Source: Elstera sp043721315
GTDB lineage: Bacteria; Pseudomonadota; Alphaproteobacteria; Elsterales; Elsteraceae
DNA length: 64,000 nt
NCBI GenBank assembly: GCA_043721315.1
Contig: JAYSQZ010000019.1
Coordinates: 124,001 to 188,000 of the forward strand
Direction of reading: 5' to 3'
Positions 8,869 through 17,083 of the stretch are shown here, piece by piece. The position numbers were made by a program, and so were the translations under genes. The notes beneath the pieces were generated by a model. That model did no database searches, was not told the origin of the DNA, and saw only the letters and a list, made by a program, of their open reading frames with translations. Position 1 is the stretch's first letter, and each line of letters opens with the position of its first letter.

Positions 8869-9675
8869 ATGCTAGAAACCTGCTTTTATCGCGGAACGGT
8901 GGCGCATACACGGCTCCTGCCGTTTCGTCATCATTTCGCCTATCGGGTGTTCTCGGCCTTGATAGATCTCGATGCGTTATCGAATCAAAGCTGCAAAAAC
9001 TGGCTATTTTCCTATAACCGTTGGAACATACTCTCCCTCTTCGACCGCGACTACGGCGCGCGCGACGGCACGGCCCCCCGCGCCTGGATTGATGGGCTAT
9101 TGCAGCAGAACGGCTACGATTCGCAAGGATGGCGCGTTTGGTTGCACTGTTTTCCGCGTTTATTTGGTTACGTCTTCAACCCACTCTCAATTTATTTTTG
9201 TTGTGACGCTGCGGGCGTGTTGCGCGTTATTCTCTATGACGTGCGAAATACTTTTGGCGACAAGCACGGGTATTTGATTGCAGTTGAAACACCGGACGGG
9301 CCGATTCACCAAGCCTGCGCCAAAGGGTTTCACGTTTCGCCGTTTTTCCCGGTGGAAGGGGGGTATAGGTTCGATCTTATGCCGCCGGGCGCACGCTATT
9401 CCGCCCGGATTACGCTGGAAGTTGACGGAAAAGCCCAGTTCTTCGCTACGCAAACCGGCCAGCGCCGACCGTTTTCCGATAGGGAAATTCTGAAACTGGT
9501 GGTGGCGCACCCCCTGATGACCCTGAAGGTGATCGCGGCGATTCACTGGGAAGCCTTATGGATATGGCGCAAGGGCGCGCGCTTCTACGGGCGCCCAACC
9601 CCGCCTGAAACAGAGGTTACGGCTATTATTTCGGCTTCAAAACAAACACCGCAATCGCGGCCTTTAGCGGGATGA
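8869..9675 (+). CDS. DUF1365 family protein
   Basis: 268 residues from the ATG at 8869 (AGGGG upstream); the frame is open earlier but overlaps the preceding gene. The family signature is clear: TCFYRGTVAHTRLLPFRHHFAYRVF at the start (TVAHTRLLPFRHHFAYRVF), then FGYVFNPLSIYFCCD, VRNTFGDKHGYL, KGFHVSPFFPVEGGYRF and HPLMTLKVIAAIHWEALWIW. Its function is not established biochemically. It is almost always found between the FAD oxidoreductase and a CFA-synthase-like methyltransferase, which suggests a role in membrane lipid modification under stress. Confidence 0.88.
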   Translation: MLETCFYRGTVAHTRLLPFRHHFAYRVFSALIDLDALSNQSCKNWLFSYNRWNILSLFDRDYGARDGTAPRAWIDGLLQQNGYDSQGWRVWLHCFPRLFGYVFNPLSIYFCCDAAGVLRVILYDVRNTFGDKHGYLIAVETPDGPIHQACAKGFHVSPFFPVEGGYRFDLMPPGARYSARITLEVDGKAQFFATQTGQRRPFSDREILKLVVAHPLMTLKVIAAIHWEALWIWRKGARFYGRPTPPETEVTAIISASKQTPQSRPLAG

Positions 9676-9682
9676 GGGCAGT

Positions 9683-10921
9683 ATGAGTGATAGTCTATCC
9701 CACCACAGCCTGCTGCCAGAAACGCCGGGCCTGCACCTCAGCCCCCCCACGGCGCGGCTGCCGGCGCGGCTGAAACCGCTGATTCGCGCTCAGGATCGTT
9801 TCAAAACCGGGTGCCTGACGGTGGAGCTTCCCAAAGGTCTGCGCCTTACCTTGCGCGGCACCGATCCTGGACCGATGGCACAGCTTCACCTGCACAACCG
9901 CCGGTTCTTCCGCCGGGTGCTGATGGGCGGGCATCTGGCTTTCGCCGAATCCTACATTGATGGTGACTGGGATTCGCCCGATTTGGCCGCGCTGATTTCC
10001 TATTTCGCTCAAAATGAAGCCGCGCTGTCGATTGATGGTCACTGGTGGGCGCGGGCGCTGGGCCGAGTAGTCCACCGCTTTCGCCGCAACAGCAAGCGCG
10101 GCTCGCGGCGGAATATCGCGTTTCATTACGATCTCGGAAATAATTTTTACCGGGAATGGCTCGACCAAAGCATGACCTATTCGTCGGCGGTCTATGCGAC
10201 CGGTGCCGAGACGCTGGAGCAAGCCCAGGCCGAAAAATACGCCCGCATGGCCGATAAAATCGCCCTTAAACCCGGCGACCGCGTGCTGGAAATCGGCTGC
10301 GGCTGGGGCGGCTTTGCCGAACTCGCGGCCCAGCGCGGCGCGTTCGTGACCGCACTCACGCTGTCTAAGGAGCAAAAAGCCTATGCCGAGGCGCGGCTTG
10401 CGGCGGCAGGTCTCGCAGATCGGGTCGAGGTGCGCTTGCAGGATTACCGGGACGTGACCGGCCAGTTCGATGGCATCGTGAGCATCGAGATGATCGAGGC
10501 CGTGGGGGAAGCTTATTGGCCCGCCTATTTCGATACGCTGCACCGCGTGCTGAAGCCCGGCGGGCGGGCCGCCCTTCAGGCGATTACGCTAGAGCCTGCG
10601 CGGTTTGAAGCGTATCGCCGCTCGCCGGATTTCATTCAGCGCTATATTTTTCCTGGCGGGATGCTGCCCACTATCGAGCGGCTTCAGCAAGAAAGCGCCC
10701 GCGCCGGGCTGGCCTGGGAAGGACTTGAAACCTATGGGCGGGATTACGCGCGTACTCTGAAATTGTGGGGCGAGAAATTCGACTCCGCGTGGGACCGTAT
10801 TGCACCGTTAGGCTTCGATGAGCGTTTCCGCCGCACTTGGCGCTATTATCTGGCCTATTGCGAAGGTGGTTTCGATGCCGGATCAATTGATATGGTGCAA
10901 ATCGGCCTACAGCGGGGTTAG
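9683..10921 (+). CDS. cfa: Cyclopropane-fatty-acyl-phospholipid synthase family methyltransferase
   Basis: 412 residues. It is expected to transfer a methylene or methyl group from S-adenosylmethionine to double bonds of membrane phospholipid acyl chains. Residues about 60-130 form the lipid-binding N-terminal part (GGHLAFAESYIDGDWDSPDL). The catalytic domain has AFHYDLGNNFYREWLDQSMTYSS, VLEIGCGWGGFAE (SAM loop) and SIEMIEAVGEAYW. It is the last gene of the stress operon, 7 bases after DUF1365. Its end overlaps the convergent exporter gene by 15 bases. Whether it makes a cyclopropane ring or a methyl branch cannot be told. Confidence 0.92.
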   Translation: MSDSLSHHSLLPETPGLHLSPPTARLPARLKPLIRAQDRFKTGCLTVELPKGLRLTLRGTDPGPMAQLHLHNRRFFRRVLMGGHLAFAESYIDGDWDSPDLAALISYFAQNEAALSIDGHWWARALGRVVHRFRRNSKRGSRRNIAFHYDLGNNFYREWLDQSMTYSSAVYATGAETLEQAQAEKYARMADKIALKPGDRVLEIGCGWGGFAELAAQRGAFVTALTLSKEQKAYAEARLAAAGLADRVEVRLQDYRDVTGQFDGIVSIEMIEAVGEAYWPAYFDTLHRVLKPGGRAALQAITLEPARFEAYRRSPDFIQRYIFPGGMLPTIERLQQESARAGLAWEGLETYGRDYARTLKLWGEKFDSAWDRIAPLGFDERFRRTWRYYLAYCEGGFDAGSIDMVQIGLQRG

Positions 10922-11521
10922 CACGAGCGACGCCCCAAGGCTGGCCATGATGAGCGCAATAATCCCATCTAGCACGCGCCACGTGACGGGCCGGGCGAAG
11001 AGCGGGGCCAGCCAACGCGCGCCAAAGGCCAAGCCATGAAACCAGAGGAATGAGGCCAGCACCGCGCCGCCGATGAACCACCACCGCAGATCAATCGGAT
11101 AGCGCCCAGCCAAGCTGCCGAGCAGCACCACCGTATCGAGATAGACGTGCGGGTTCATGAGACTAACCGCGAGCGTGGTGAGCAGCGCCGCCCCCAACGA
11201 GGGCACGGCGGGGGTTTCGGTCGTTAACGCCGAGGGGAATACCGCGCGCTTCAGTGCCAGCCCCGCATAGGCGAACAAAAACGCCGCCCCGGCCCATCGA
11301 ACGAAAGCGAGCAGGCCCGCATTTTGTTGCACAAGCGTTCCAAGCCCTAGGCTTCCCGCTAAAATCAGCAGCGCATCAATCGCAAAACATAAGAACGCAA
11401 TGGGCAGCGGATGATGGCGGCGCAAACCCTGGCGCAGCACGAAGGCATTCTGTGCGCCAATCGCTATAATCAAAGAGCCACCGAGGCCGAAGCCTGCCGC
11501 GAAAATATCCAGGGTCTGCAT
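10907..11521 (-). CDS. LysE/ArgO family amino-acid exporter
   Basis: 204 residues with about six hydrophobic helices. Inner-membrane exporters of this family expel basic amino acids such as lysine or arginine. The N-terminus, GFGLGGSLIIAIGAQNAFVL, is the family hallmark, followed by FLCFAIDALLILAGSLGLG and LMNPHVYLDTVVLLGSLAG. The last bases overlap the end of the convergent CFA gene. The gene lies 57 bases after guaD on the same strand, so it may share its transcript. No LysR-type activator (ArgP/LysG) is adjacent. Substrate specificity is inferred from the family. Confidence 0.88.
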   Translation of the reverse strand: MQTLDIFAAGFGLGGSLIIAIGAQNAFVLRQGLRRHHPLPIAFLCFAIDALLILAGSLGLGTLVQQNAGLLAFVRWAGAAFLFAYAGLALKRAVFPSALTTETPAVPSLGAALLTTLAVSLMNPHVYLDTVVLLGSLAGRYPIDLRWWFIGGAVLASFLWFHGLAFGARWLAPLFARPVTWRVLDGIIALIMASLGASLVLTPL

Positions 11522-11578
11522 TGCTAAACTATCCTCAAACGCCAGTGTAACTTCGTTCGGCGCGCACGGGTGAGGTTC

Positions 11579-12049
11579 CTAATACCGAACCTTATCCTCT
11601 TTCCGCTCCCACTCGTCAAAAGCAGCTTTCGCGCGTGGGGCTTCGAGTTGAGCCGTCGGGATCGACCGGGCGTCGATAGGTTTTGGCAGTTCTTGGTACA
11701 GAAATTCGTCGTCAAACCCAATCGCCGCCGCGTCTTGCCGGGTATTGCCGTAATAGATTCGGTCAAGCCGCGCCCAATAGATAGCGGCGAGGCACATGGG
11801 GCAAGGCTCGCAACTGGTATAAATCTCGCAGCCTTTCAGATCGAAAGTACCAAGTTCCTGACACGCCCGGCGAATTGCGGTTACTTCGGCGTGGGCGGTG
11901 GGATCGTTGGTGGACGTTACCTGATTCCAGCCCTCGGCGATCACCGTGCCGTCTTTCACGATCACCGCCCCGAACGGCCCGCCCGCGCCTTCACGCATCC
12001 GGCGAACCGACAGATTGATAGCGTGGCCCATGAAGTCGGCGGGCGTCAT
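11579..12049 (-). CDS. guaD: Guanine deaminase, cytidine-deaminase-like fold
   Basis: 156 residues. The likely reaction is guanine to xanthine plus ammonia (purine salvage/catabolism). Zinc-site motifs are NDPTAHAEVTAIRRA (HAE) and YTSCEPCPMCLAAIYWA (PCxxC). The protein resembles the Bacillus-type small guanine deaminase more than TadA: GPFGAVIVKDGTVIAEGWN, AAAIGFDDEFLYQEL, and a C-terminal tail with W and Y (FDEWERKEDKVRY). Its ATG overlaps the trpA stop (ATGA), so it is translationally coupled to trpBA, an unusual partner. A TadA-like tRNA deaminase is a weaker alternative. Confidence 0.8.
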   Translation of the reverse strand: MTPADFMGHAINLSVRRMREGAGGPFGAVIVKDGTVIAEGWNQVTSTNDPTAHAEVTAIRRACQELGTFDLKGCEIYTSCEPCPMCLAAIYWARLDRIYYGNTRQDAAAIGFDDEFLYQELPKPIDARSIPTAQLEAPRAKAAFDEWERKEDKVRY

Positions 12050-12879
12050 GCGGTAACGCCAAGGCGAGCCGCCCGAACACCGGCGGCGAGTTCCTGCACC
12101 AGCGCCAAGGTTTGCGGTACGGTGTGCGGCGTGGCTTTGCCGTTCAACAGACTATCGGCTAAGGTTTGCACAATAGCGGAGCCGACGACGGTCGCATCTG
12201 CAACCCGTGCCACGGCTGCGGCGGCGGCGGGGGTGCGAATGCCAAAACCCACGGCAATCGGCAGGTCTGTGGCGGCGCGCAGGCGACCAACCGCGTCGGC
12301 AATCGCCTGATCGGTGGCGGAGGCCGCGCCAGTAATCCCGGCGATTGAGACGTAATAGACAAAGCCGCGCGTATGCCGCATCACGGTTTTTAGGCGGTAA
12401 GCGTCGGTTGTCGGCGTTACCAGCCGGATGAAATCCAGCCCCACACTTTGGGACGGCAGGCAGAGTTCGCCATCTTCTTCCGCCGGAAGATCGACAATAA
12501 TCAACCCATCAACCCCGGCGGCTTTGGCGCGCTCCAAAAAGGCCGGCACGCCCATCGAATGAATGGGGTTGTAATAGCCCATCAGCACGATGGGGGTGGT
12601 CTGGTCGGTCTCGCGGAAGGCTTCCACCAGCGTCAAGGTTTTCGCCAAGGTCTGCCCGCCCGCGAGCGCGCGCAGATTGGCGGCTTGGATCACCGGGCCA
12701 TCGGCCATCGGGTCGGTAAACGCCATGCCAAGCTCGATAATATCCGCGCCCGCCCCCGGCAGGCCGCGCAGCAGGGTAAGGCTTGTATTATAGTCGGGGT
12801 CGCCGGAGGTAACGAAAGTAACGAGCGCCGCGCGGTTTTCCGACTTCAAGCGGTGAAAGGTCGCATCCAGGCGGCTCAT
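12046..12879 (-). CDS. trpA: Tryptophan synthase alpha subunit
   Basis: 277 residues, normal length. TrpA cleaves indole-3-glycerol phosphate to indole and glyceraldehyde-3-phosphate and passes indole to TrpB. Conserved segments visible are FVTSGDPDYNTSL, IELGMAFTDPMADGPVIQAA (catalytic Glu and Asp region), LMGYYNPI, VDGLIIVDLPAEE, FVYYVSIAGITGA and VGFGIRTP. Its start overlaps the trpB stop (TAATG) and its stop overlaps the guaD start (ATGA). Confidence 0.97.
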   Translation of the reverse strand: MSRLDATFHRLKSENRAALVTFVTSGDPDYNTSLTLLRGLPGAGADIIELGMAFTDPMADGPVIQAANLRALAGGQTLAKTLTLVEAFRETDQTTPIVLMGYYNPIHSMGVPAFLERAKAAGVDGLIIVDLPAEEDGELCLPSQSVGLDFIRLVTPTTDAYRLKTVMRHTRGFVYYVSIAGITGAASATDQAIADAVGRLRAATDLPIAVGFGIRTPAAAAAVARVADATVVGSAIVQTLADSLLNGKATPHTVPQTLALVQELAAGVRAARLGVTA

Positions 12880-14096
12880 TACAGGCTCACTCCCAAAGCG
12901 CGGGCGACGGTGAAAATATCCTTATCGCCGCGACCGCAGAGGTTCATCACAATGATTTTATCACGCGCCATCGCCGGGGCTATTTTAACCACTTCGGCCA
13001 GCGCGTGCGCCGGCTCCAACGCCGGAATAATACCTTCGAGCTTCGAGAGCATCTGAAACGCATCCAGCGCTTCCGCATCCGTCACTGAATGATATTGCAC
13101 GCGGCCAATATCGTGCAGGTAGGAATGTTCTGGCCCAATGCCGGGGTAATCGAGACCCGCCGAAATCGAGTGCGCGTCGATGATCTGCCCATCATCATCT
13201 TGCAACAGATAGGTGCGGTTACCGTGCAATACCCCTGGACGACCGCCCGTGAGCGACGCCGCATGACGGCCTGTATCGACCCCCTCGCCCGCCGCTTCCA
13301 CGCCGATCATAGCAATCTCGGTATCATCCAAGAACGGATGGAACAGCCCCAGCGCGTTGGAGCCGCCGCCGATGGCCGCCACCAGCAGATCGGGCAAACG
13401 GCCTTCCTTCGCCATAATCTGTTCGCGGGTTTCAATGCCAATCACCGACTGGAAATCGCGCACCATCATCGGGTAGGGATGCGGGCCTGCCGCCGTGCCG
13501 ATAACGTAGAAGGTATCCTCGACATTCGTCACCCAGTCGCGCAGGGCTTCGTTCATCGCGTCCTTCAAGGTGCGCGACCCCGATTGAACCGGCTTCACTT
13601 CCGCGCCCAGCAAGCGCATACGGAAAACATTCGGCTGCTGGCGCTCAATATCGACCGCGCCCATATAGACCGTGCAGGGCAGACCGAACAGCGCCGATAC
13701 CGCCGCCGTCGCAACCCCATGCTGGCCCGCACCGGTCTCGGCAATAATGCGCGTGCGGCCCATGCGTTTCGCTAACAAGACTTGGCCGAGGCAGTTGTTG
13801 ATTTTATGCGCGCCGGTATGGTTCAACTCGTCGCGCTTGAAGTAAACCTTGGCACCGCCGAGCTTTTCCGTCAGCCGTTCGGCAAGATAGAGCGGGCTGG
13901 GGCGGCCCACATAATCGGCCAGATAATAGTCCATCTGCCGCTTGAACTCGGGATCGGCCTTGGCAACGCCATAGGCTTTTTCAACGTCCAAGATCAGCGG
14001 CATCAGGGTTTCGGCCACATAACGCCCACCGAAAATGCCGAAATGGCCCTCGGCATCGGGTCCGGTACGGTAGGAATTGGGCAGCGGGCGCGTCAT
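12879..14096 (-). CDS. trpB: Tryptophan synthase beta subunit
   Basis: 405 residues. A PLP enzyme that condenses indole with serine to give tryptophan. FGGRYVAETLMPLI lies near the N-terminus, the PLP lysine is in NHTGAHKINNCLGQ, GAGQHGVATA follows, and VAAIGGGSNALGLFHPF binds the PLP phosphate. The C-terminus has VMNLCGRGDKDIFTVA. In many alphaproteobacteria trpF precedes trpB; here the upstream gene is kup, 40 bases away on the same strand, and no trpF is in the window. No leader-peptide attenuator was recognised. Confidence 0.97.
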   Translation of the reverse strand: MTRPLPNSYRTGPDAEGHFGIFGGRYVAETLMPLILDVEKAYGVAKADPEFKRQMDYYLADYVGRPSPLYLAERLTEKLGGAKVYFKRDELNHTGAHKINNCLGQVLLAKRMGRTRIIAETGAGQHGVATAAVSALFGLPCTVYMGAVDIERQQPNVFRMRLLGAEVKPVQSGSRTLKDAMNEALRDWVTNVEDTFYVIGTAAGPHPYPMMVRDFQSVIGIETREQIMAKEGRLPDLLVAAIGGGSNALGLFHPFLDDTEIAMIGVEAAGEGVDTGRHAASLTGGRPGVLHGNRTYLLQDDDGQIIDAHSISAGLDYPGIGPEHSYLHDIGRVQYHSVTDAEALDAFQMLSKLEGIIPALEPAHALAEVVKIAPAMARDKIIVMNLCGRGDKDIFTVARALGVSL

Positions 14097-14136
14097 TAGG
14101 GCAAAAACTCCGGGTCACGAAAACAAGGGCAAACGA

Positions 14137-16023
14137 TTACAACTCGATCTGCGTTCCGAGTTCAACCACGCGATTGGCGGGGATTTTGAAGAAGTCGGTG
14201 GCACTCACGGCATTCTTCGCCATGCTGATGAACAGCTTCTCCCGCCAGGGTGCCATACCGGGACGAATGGTGGAAATCAGCGTTTCGCGCGATAGGAAGA
14301 AGCTGGTGTCCATCATACTGATGGCAAGGCCAAGCTCCTTACAGCGCTGCAACTCTGCCGGAATATTGGGGTCTTGGGCGAACCCGTAACGCACTTGAAT
14401 GCGGAAGAAGTTTTGGTCGAGCGGTTGCAGCACCAGCCGGTCGCGGTCGGACACATAGGGTACGTTCTCAGTGCTCACGGTCAGCAAAATCACTCGCTCG
14501 TGCAGCACTTTATTATGCTTCAGATTGTGCAGCAGCGCGTAAGGAACCTGCTGATTATTGGCCGTCATGAACACCGCCGTGCCCTGCACGCGCGTGGTTT
14601 TGCTGCTGGATTGGCGGGAGAAGAACGAGGCTAGGGGAATCGTGCCTTCCTGCAAGCGTTCGGCGACAATCTCGCGCCCGCGCTTCCAGGTCGCCATGAG
14701 CGCAAACAGCACTGCCCCCATAACCAGCGGGAACCAACCACCATCGACAATCTTGAGTAAATTCGCGCCGAGAAAGGCAAGATCGACAAATAAGAACGGC
14801 ACAACCACCAACAGCGCCCAACTACGCGGCCACGCCCATTTATGCCGCACGATCACGTAAGACAGCATCGCCGTCATCACCATCGTTCCCGTCACCGCGA
14901 TACCATAGGCCGCCGCGAGATTGGAGGAGGATTGGAACGAGACGACCAACCCGATAACGATAACGTACAACCCCCAGTTTACCTGGGGAATATAGATCTG
15001 CCCAATCGCCTGCTCGGAGGTGTGCTGCACGTCCATGCGCGGGGAATACCCAAGCTGCATAGCCTGCCGAGTGATCGAAAACGCGCCCGAGATAACGGCT
15101 TGGCTGGCGATAACCGACGCGCAGGTCGCCAGCAGCACCATCGGGTAGAGTGCCCAGGACGGGAAGGCGAGGTAGAACGGGTTTTCGAGCGCATCGGGAT
15201 TATGCATCAACAGCGCGCCCTGGCCGAGATAGTTCAAGATCAGCGCGGGCATAACGAACCACACCCAGGCCGCCACAATTGGCTTGCGGCCAAAATGGCC
15301 CATATCGGCATAAAGCGCTTCCGCCCCCGTCAAGGCCAGCACCACCGCGCCAAGCGTAAAAAATCCGTAGAACTGATGCGTGATAAAGAACTTCACTGCG
15401 TAGGAGGGGCTGATCGCGAGCAGCACGCGCGGGTTATCAATAATCTGATAAATTCCGCACAGGGCCAGCGCCAAAAACCACAGCGCGACGATGGGGCCGA
15501 AATAGGCACCCACTTTTTCCGTTCCCCGGTCTTGGATCATGAACAGGCCGGTGAGCAAAATAAGCGTGAAAGGCACCACAAACGGCTCGAACAGCGGCGT
15601 TGCTATCTTCAGCCCTTCCATCGCCGATAATACCGAGATTGCGGGCGTAATAACACTGTCGCCATAAAACAGGGCCGCGCCGAACAACCCGAGCGCCACT
15701 AAGGTTCCGGTGCCATAACGCGCTTTCTTCACGTGCCGCAAAGCGAGCGCCAGCAAGGCCAACACCCCGCCTTCGCCCTCGTTATCAATGCGGGTGACGA
15801 ACACTACATATTTAATCGTTACAACGAAAGTGATCGACCAAATAATCAGTGACAGAATTCCAAGGATATTTTCGTCGGTCAGCGCTAAAGCGTGATGGCC
15901 GCTAAAACATTCCCGCAGTGTGTACAGGGGGCTTGTGCCAATATCGCCAAAAACAACCCCAACGGCTGACAAGGCCAGTTTTAGGAGGGTTGCCTTATTC
16001 CCGTCTGCCGCGCCATGCGCCAT
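14137..16023 (-). CDS. kup: Low-affinity potassium transport system protein Kup
   Basis: 628 residues, standard for Kup/HAK proteins. Twelve or so membrane helices occupy residues 1-450, and a cytoplasmic C-terminal domain follows. Conserved blocks are ALSAVGVVFGDIGTSPLYTL, GEGGVLALLALALRH, YGDSVITPAISVLSAMEGL, GAVVLALTGAEALYADMGHFG and VNWGLYVIVIGLVVSFQSS. It imports potassium with protons across the inner membrane. It lies just upstream of trpBA-guaD on the same strand and is preceded by a decayed gene region. No K+-sensing element was recognised upstream. Confidence 0.96.
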   Translation of the reverse strand: MAHGAADGNKATLLKLALSAVGVVFGDIGTSPLYTLRECFSGHHALALTDENILGILSLIIWSITFVVTIKYVVFVTRIDNEGEGGVLALLALALRHVKKARYGTGTLVALGLFGAALFYGDSVITPAISVLSAMEGLKIATPLFEPFVVPFTLILLTGLFMIQDRGTEKVGAYFGPIVALWFLALALCGIYQIIDNPRVLLAISPSYAVKFFITHQFYGFFTLGAVVLALTGAEALYADMGHFGRKPIVAAWVWFVMPALILNYLGQGALLMHNPDALENPFYLAFPSWALYPMVLLATCASVIASQAVISGAFSITRQAMQLGYSPRMDVQHTSEQAIGQIYIPQVNWGLYVIVIGLVVSFQSSSNLAAAYGIAVTGTMVMTAMLSYVIVRHKWAWPRSWALLVVVPFLFVDLAFLGANLLKIVDGGWFPLVMGAVLFALMATWKRGREIVAERLQEGTIPLASFFSRQSSSKTTRVQGTAVFMTANNQQVPYALLHNLKHNKVLHERVILLTVSTENVPYVSDRDRLVLQPLDQNFFRIQVRYGFAQDPNIPAELQRCKELGLAISMMDTSFFLSRETLISTIRPGMAPWREKLFISMAKNAVSATDFFKIPANRVVELGTQIEL

Positions 16024-16174
16024 GCTGGATTAGCCCCTTACCATCGCTTCGTCTTCGGACGCCATCGCCCGAGGGTGTCAAAGCTCGCGCGCACAGGCGT
16101 GGAGCGGCAGGCAATGTGCGCTTAGGCGCGACCGATTGCAAGAGCCAGAGAAAACCGTAAGCCGCCTCCGAGAC

Positions 16175-16320
16175 TTACGTAGTTTTCTCCAGAGACTGAA
16201 GCCGCGCCTCGATTTTCAACGTCGAAAAATTGGAAAATGTGTCGGAAACCGCGTAGGGCAGAATGATGCGCTGCTTGTGGCGCATTGCGCCGCAGGTATA
16301 GACCACGTTCGGCACATACC
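16175..16320 (-). pseudogene. C-terminal remnant of a GH130-type glycosidase/phosphorylase
   Basis: About 48 codons read GYVPNVVYTCGAMRH, then ILPYAVSDTFSNFSTLKI and a stop. This resembles the extreme C-terminus of GH130 glycoside phosphorylases (GYVPNVVYSCGA and LPYGxSD patterns). Everything upstream is missing: at its 5' end the frame runs straight into a palindromic repeat (16320-16384), which supplies the only ATG. The piece is therefore a decayed gene end, not a functional protein. Confidence 0.7.
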
Positions 16321-16384
16321 CTGCCCGGCGAGGGTTAAAAAAAGCGAGAGCATTGTGCGTCATAGTTGATGCGCGATGCTCTCG
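16320..16384 (-). repeat. Palindromic intergenic repeat, copy C
   Basis: Hairpin arms 16345-16362 and 16367-16384 (18 bases with three mismatches, loop TAGT), followed on the minus strand by CGCTTTTTTTAACCCTCGCCG. Both the hairpin and the tail match the first half of the copy at 34936-35061. It sits exactly between the glycosyltransferase and GH130 fragments. Confidence 0.75.
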
Positions 16385-16560
16385 GCCAAGAATGCCTCAC
16401 CCCCGAAAATACCGAACTCATGCTGAAGCGAGACAAGATTAATGCACGCAGCATTGAGCCTATCCGCCACGTCCCGATAATCGCACAAGCAGGTTTCGCG
16501 AATCTGCATCGGTCATCGCCACAGCCATAATCTTCTCCAGATTCGCGCCGCGCTGGTGTC
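16360..16560 (-). pseudogene. N-terminal remnant of a family 4 glycosyltransferase
   Basis: From 16509 the minus strand reads MQIRETCLCDYRDVADRL, then NLVSLQHEFGIFGGEAF, and stops inside the palindrome. xVxLQHEFGIFGG preceded by IRE...DYRxVADRLN is the hallmark of a group of GT4 glycosyltransferases usually next to GH130 genes. Upstream, another frame reads KIMAVAMTDADSR, resembling the segment that normally precedes it, so a frameshift or internal deletion separates the two. There is no catalytic C-terminal half. The locus is dead. Confidence 0.6.
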
Positions 16561-16581
16561 CGCGCCGCCTGTGACATCCCG

Positions 16582-16878
16582 TTATTGGGGCCGAAAGGGC
16601 AAATCGCCGGTAACATCGACATGGGCGACTGTGCTGGCTGGCGGTAAGGTTTTTTCGGAAAAGCGAATATCGAGTAAGCGACCATCGTCGGTGAGCAACT
16701 GGATATCTTTTCGGCCAAACACATCGCCGAGCGCACCTGCCGATAGGCGAATTTCCCCACTGCTGGTCACACCGTTAGGGGGCTGGAAAAAGCAATCGAA
16801 ACTATACGCAGCGCGGCTCACGGGCTTGCCGTTACACTTAACCGTTCCGTTGCCGGAGAGCGCGCCCATATATTTCAT
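16582..16878 (-). CDS. Small hypothetical protein (98 aa)
   Basis: 98 residues starting at the ATG at 16878, with GGGGGGCGG just upstream. A GTG at 16905, overlapping the preceding stop, would give 107 residues. The composition is protein-like: MKYMGALSGNGTVKCNGKPV near the start, SSGEIRLSAGALGDVFGRKD in the middle, and a C-terminal STVAHVDVTGDLPF. It reads as a soluble beta-rich domain without a signal peptide or membrane segment. I do not know the family. It follows two other small genes on the same strand and may be co-transcribed with them. Confidence 0.6.
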   Translation of the reverse strand: MKYMGALSGNGTVKCNGKPVSRAAYSFDCFFQPPNGVTSSGEIRLSAGALGDVFGRKDIQLLTDDGRLLDIRFSEKTLPPASTVAHVDVTGDLPFRPQ

Positions 16879-16901
16879 CACCGCCCCCCATTTCCGATCT
16901 T

Positions 16902-17036
16902 TCACTTTTTCTTGCTAGGCGTTAACGGCTCCAAAGACCCTTTGCTCATGAAAGAGGCCGCCGGGGCTGCCGGTGCGGTTTTAACGGCTTTCGGCTTTTT
17001 AGCTTCGCGGCTATTCCGTTTTTGAGCTTTCGCCAT
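16902..17036 (-). CDS. Small basic hypothetical protein (44 aa)
   Basis: The ATG at 17036 follows GGAGA. The product begins MAKAQKRNSREAKKPKAV, continues with an Ala/Pro-rich stretch and ends PLTPSKKK. It is strongly basic, Lys-rich and probably disordered. Similar very short Lys-rich proteins beginning MAK.QKR.NRE.KKPK occur widely in alphaproteobacteria without known function. Its stop overlaps a possible GTG start of the next gene. Confidence 0.6.
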   Translation of the reverse strand: MAKAQKRNSREAKKPKAVKTAPAAPAASFMSKGSLEPLTPSKKK

Positions 17037-17083
17037 AAGGGTCTCCAATCACATCAGATAAAGGGCAAAAAACGCGCCGAGGT

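Noticed and set aside
9695..10543. 282-codon open frame on the minus strand
   Set aside because: Antisense to the CFA synthase gene, with shadow-type composition.
14842..15630. 262-codon open frame on the + strand
   Set aside because: Antisense to kup and dominated by His, Arg and Gln.
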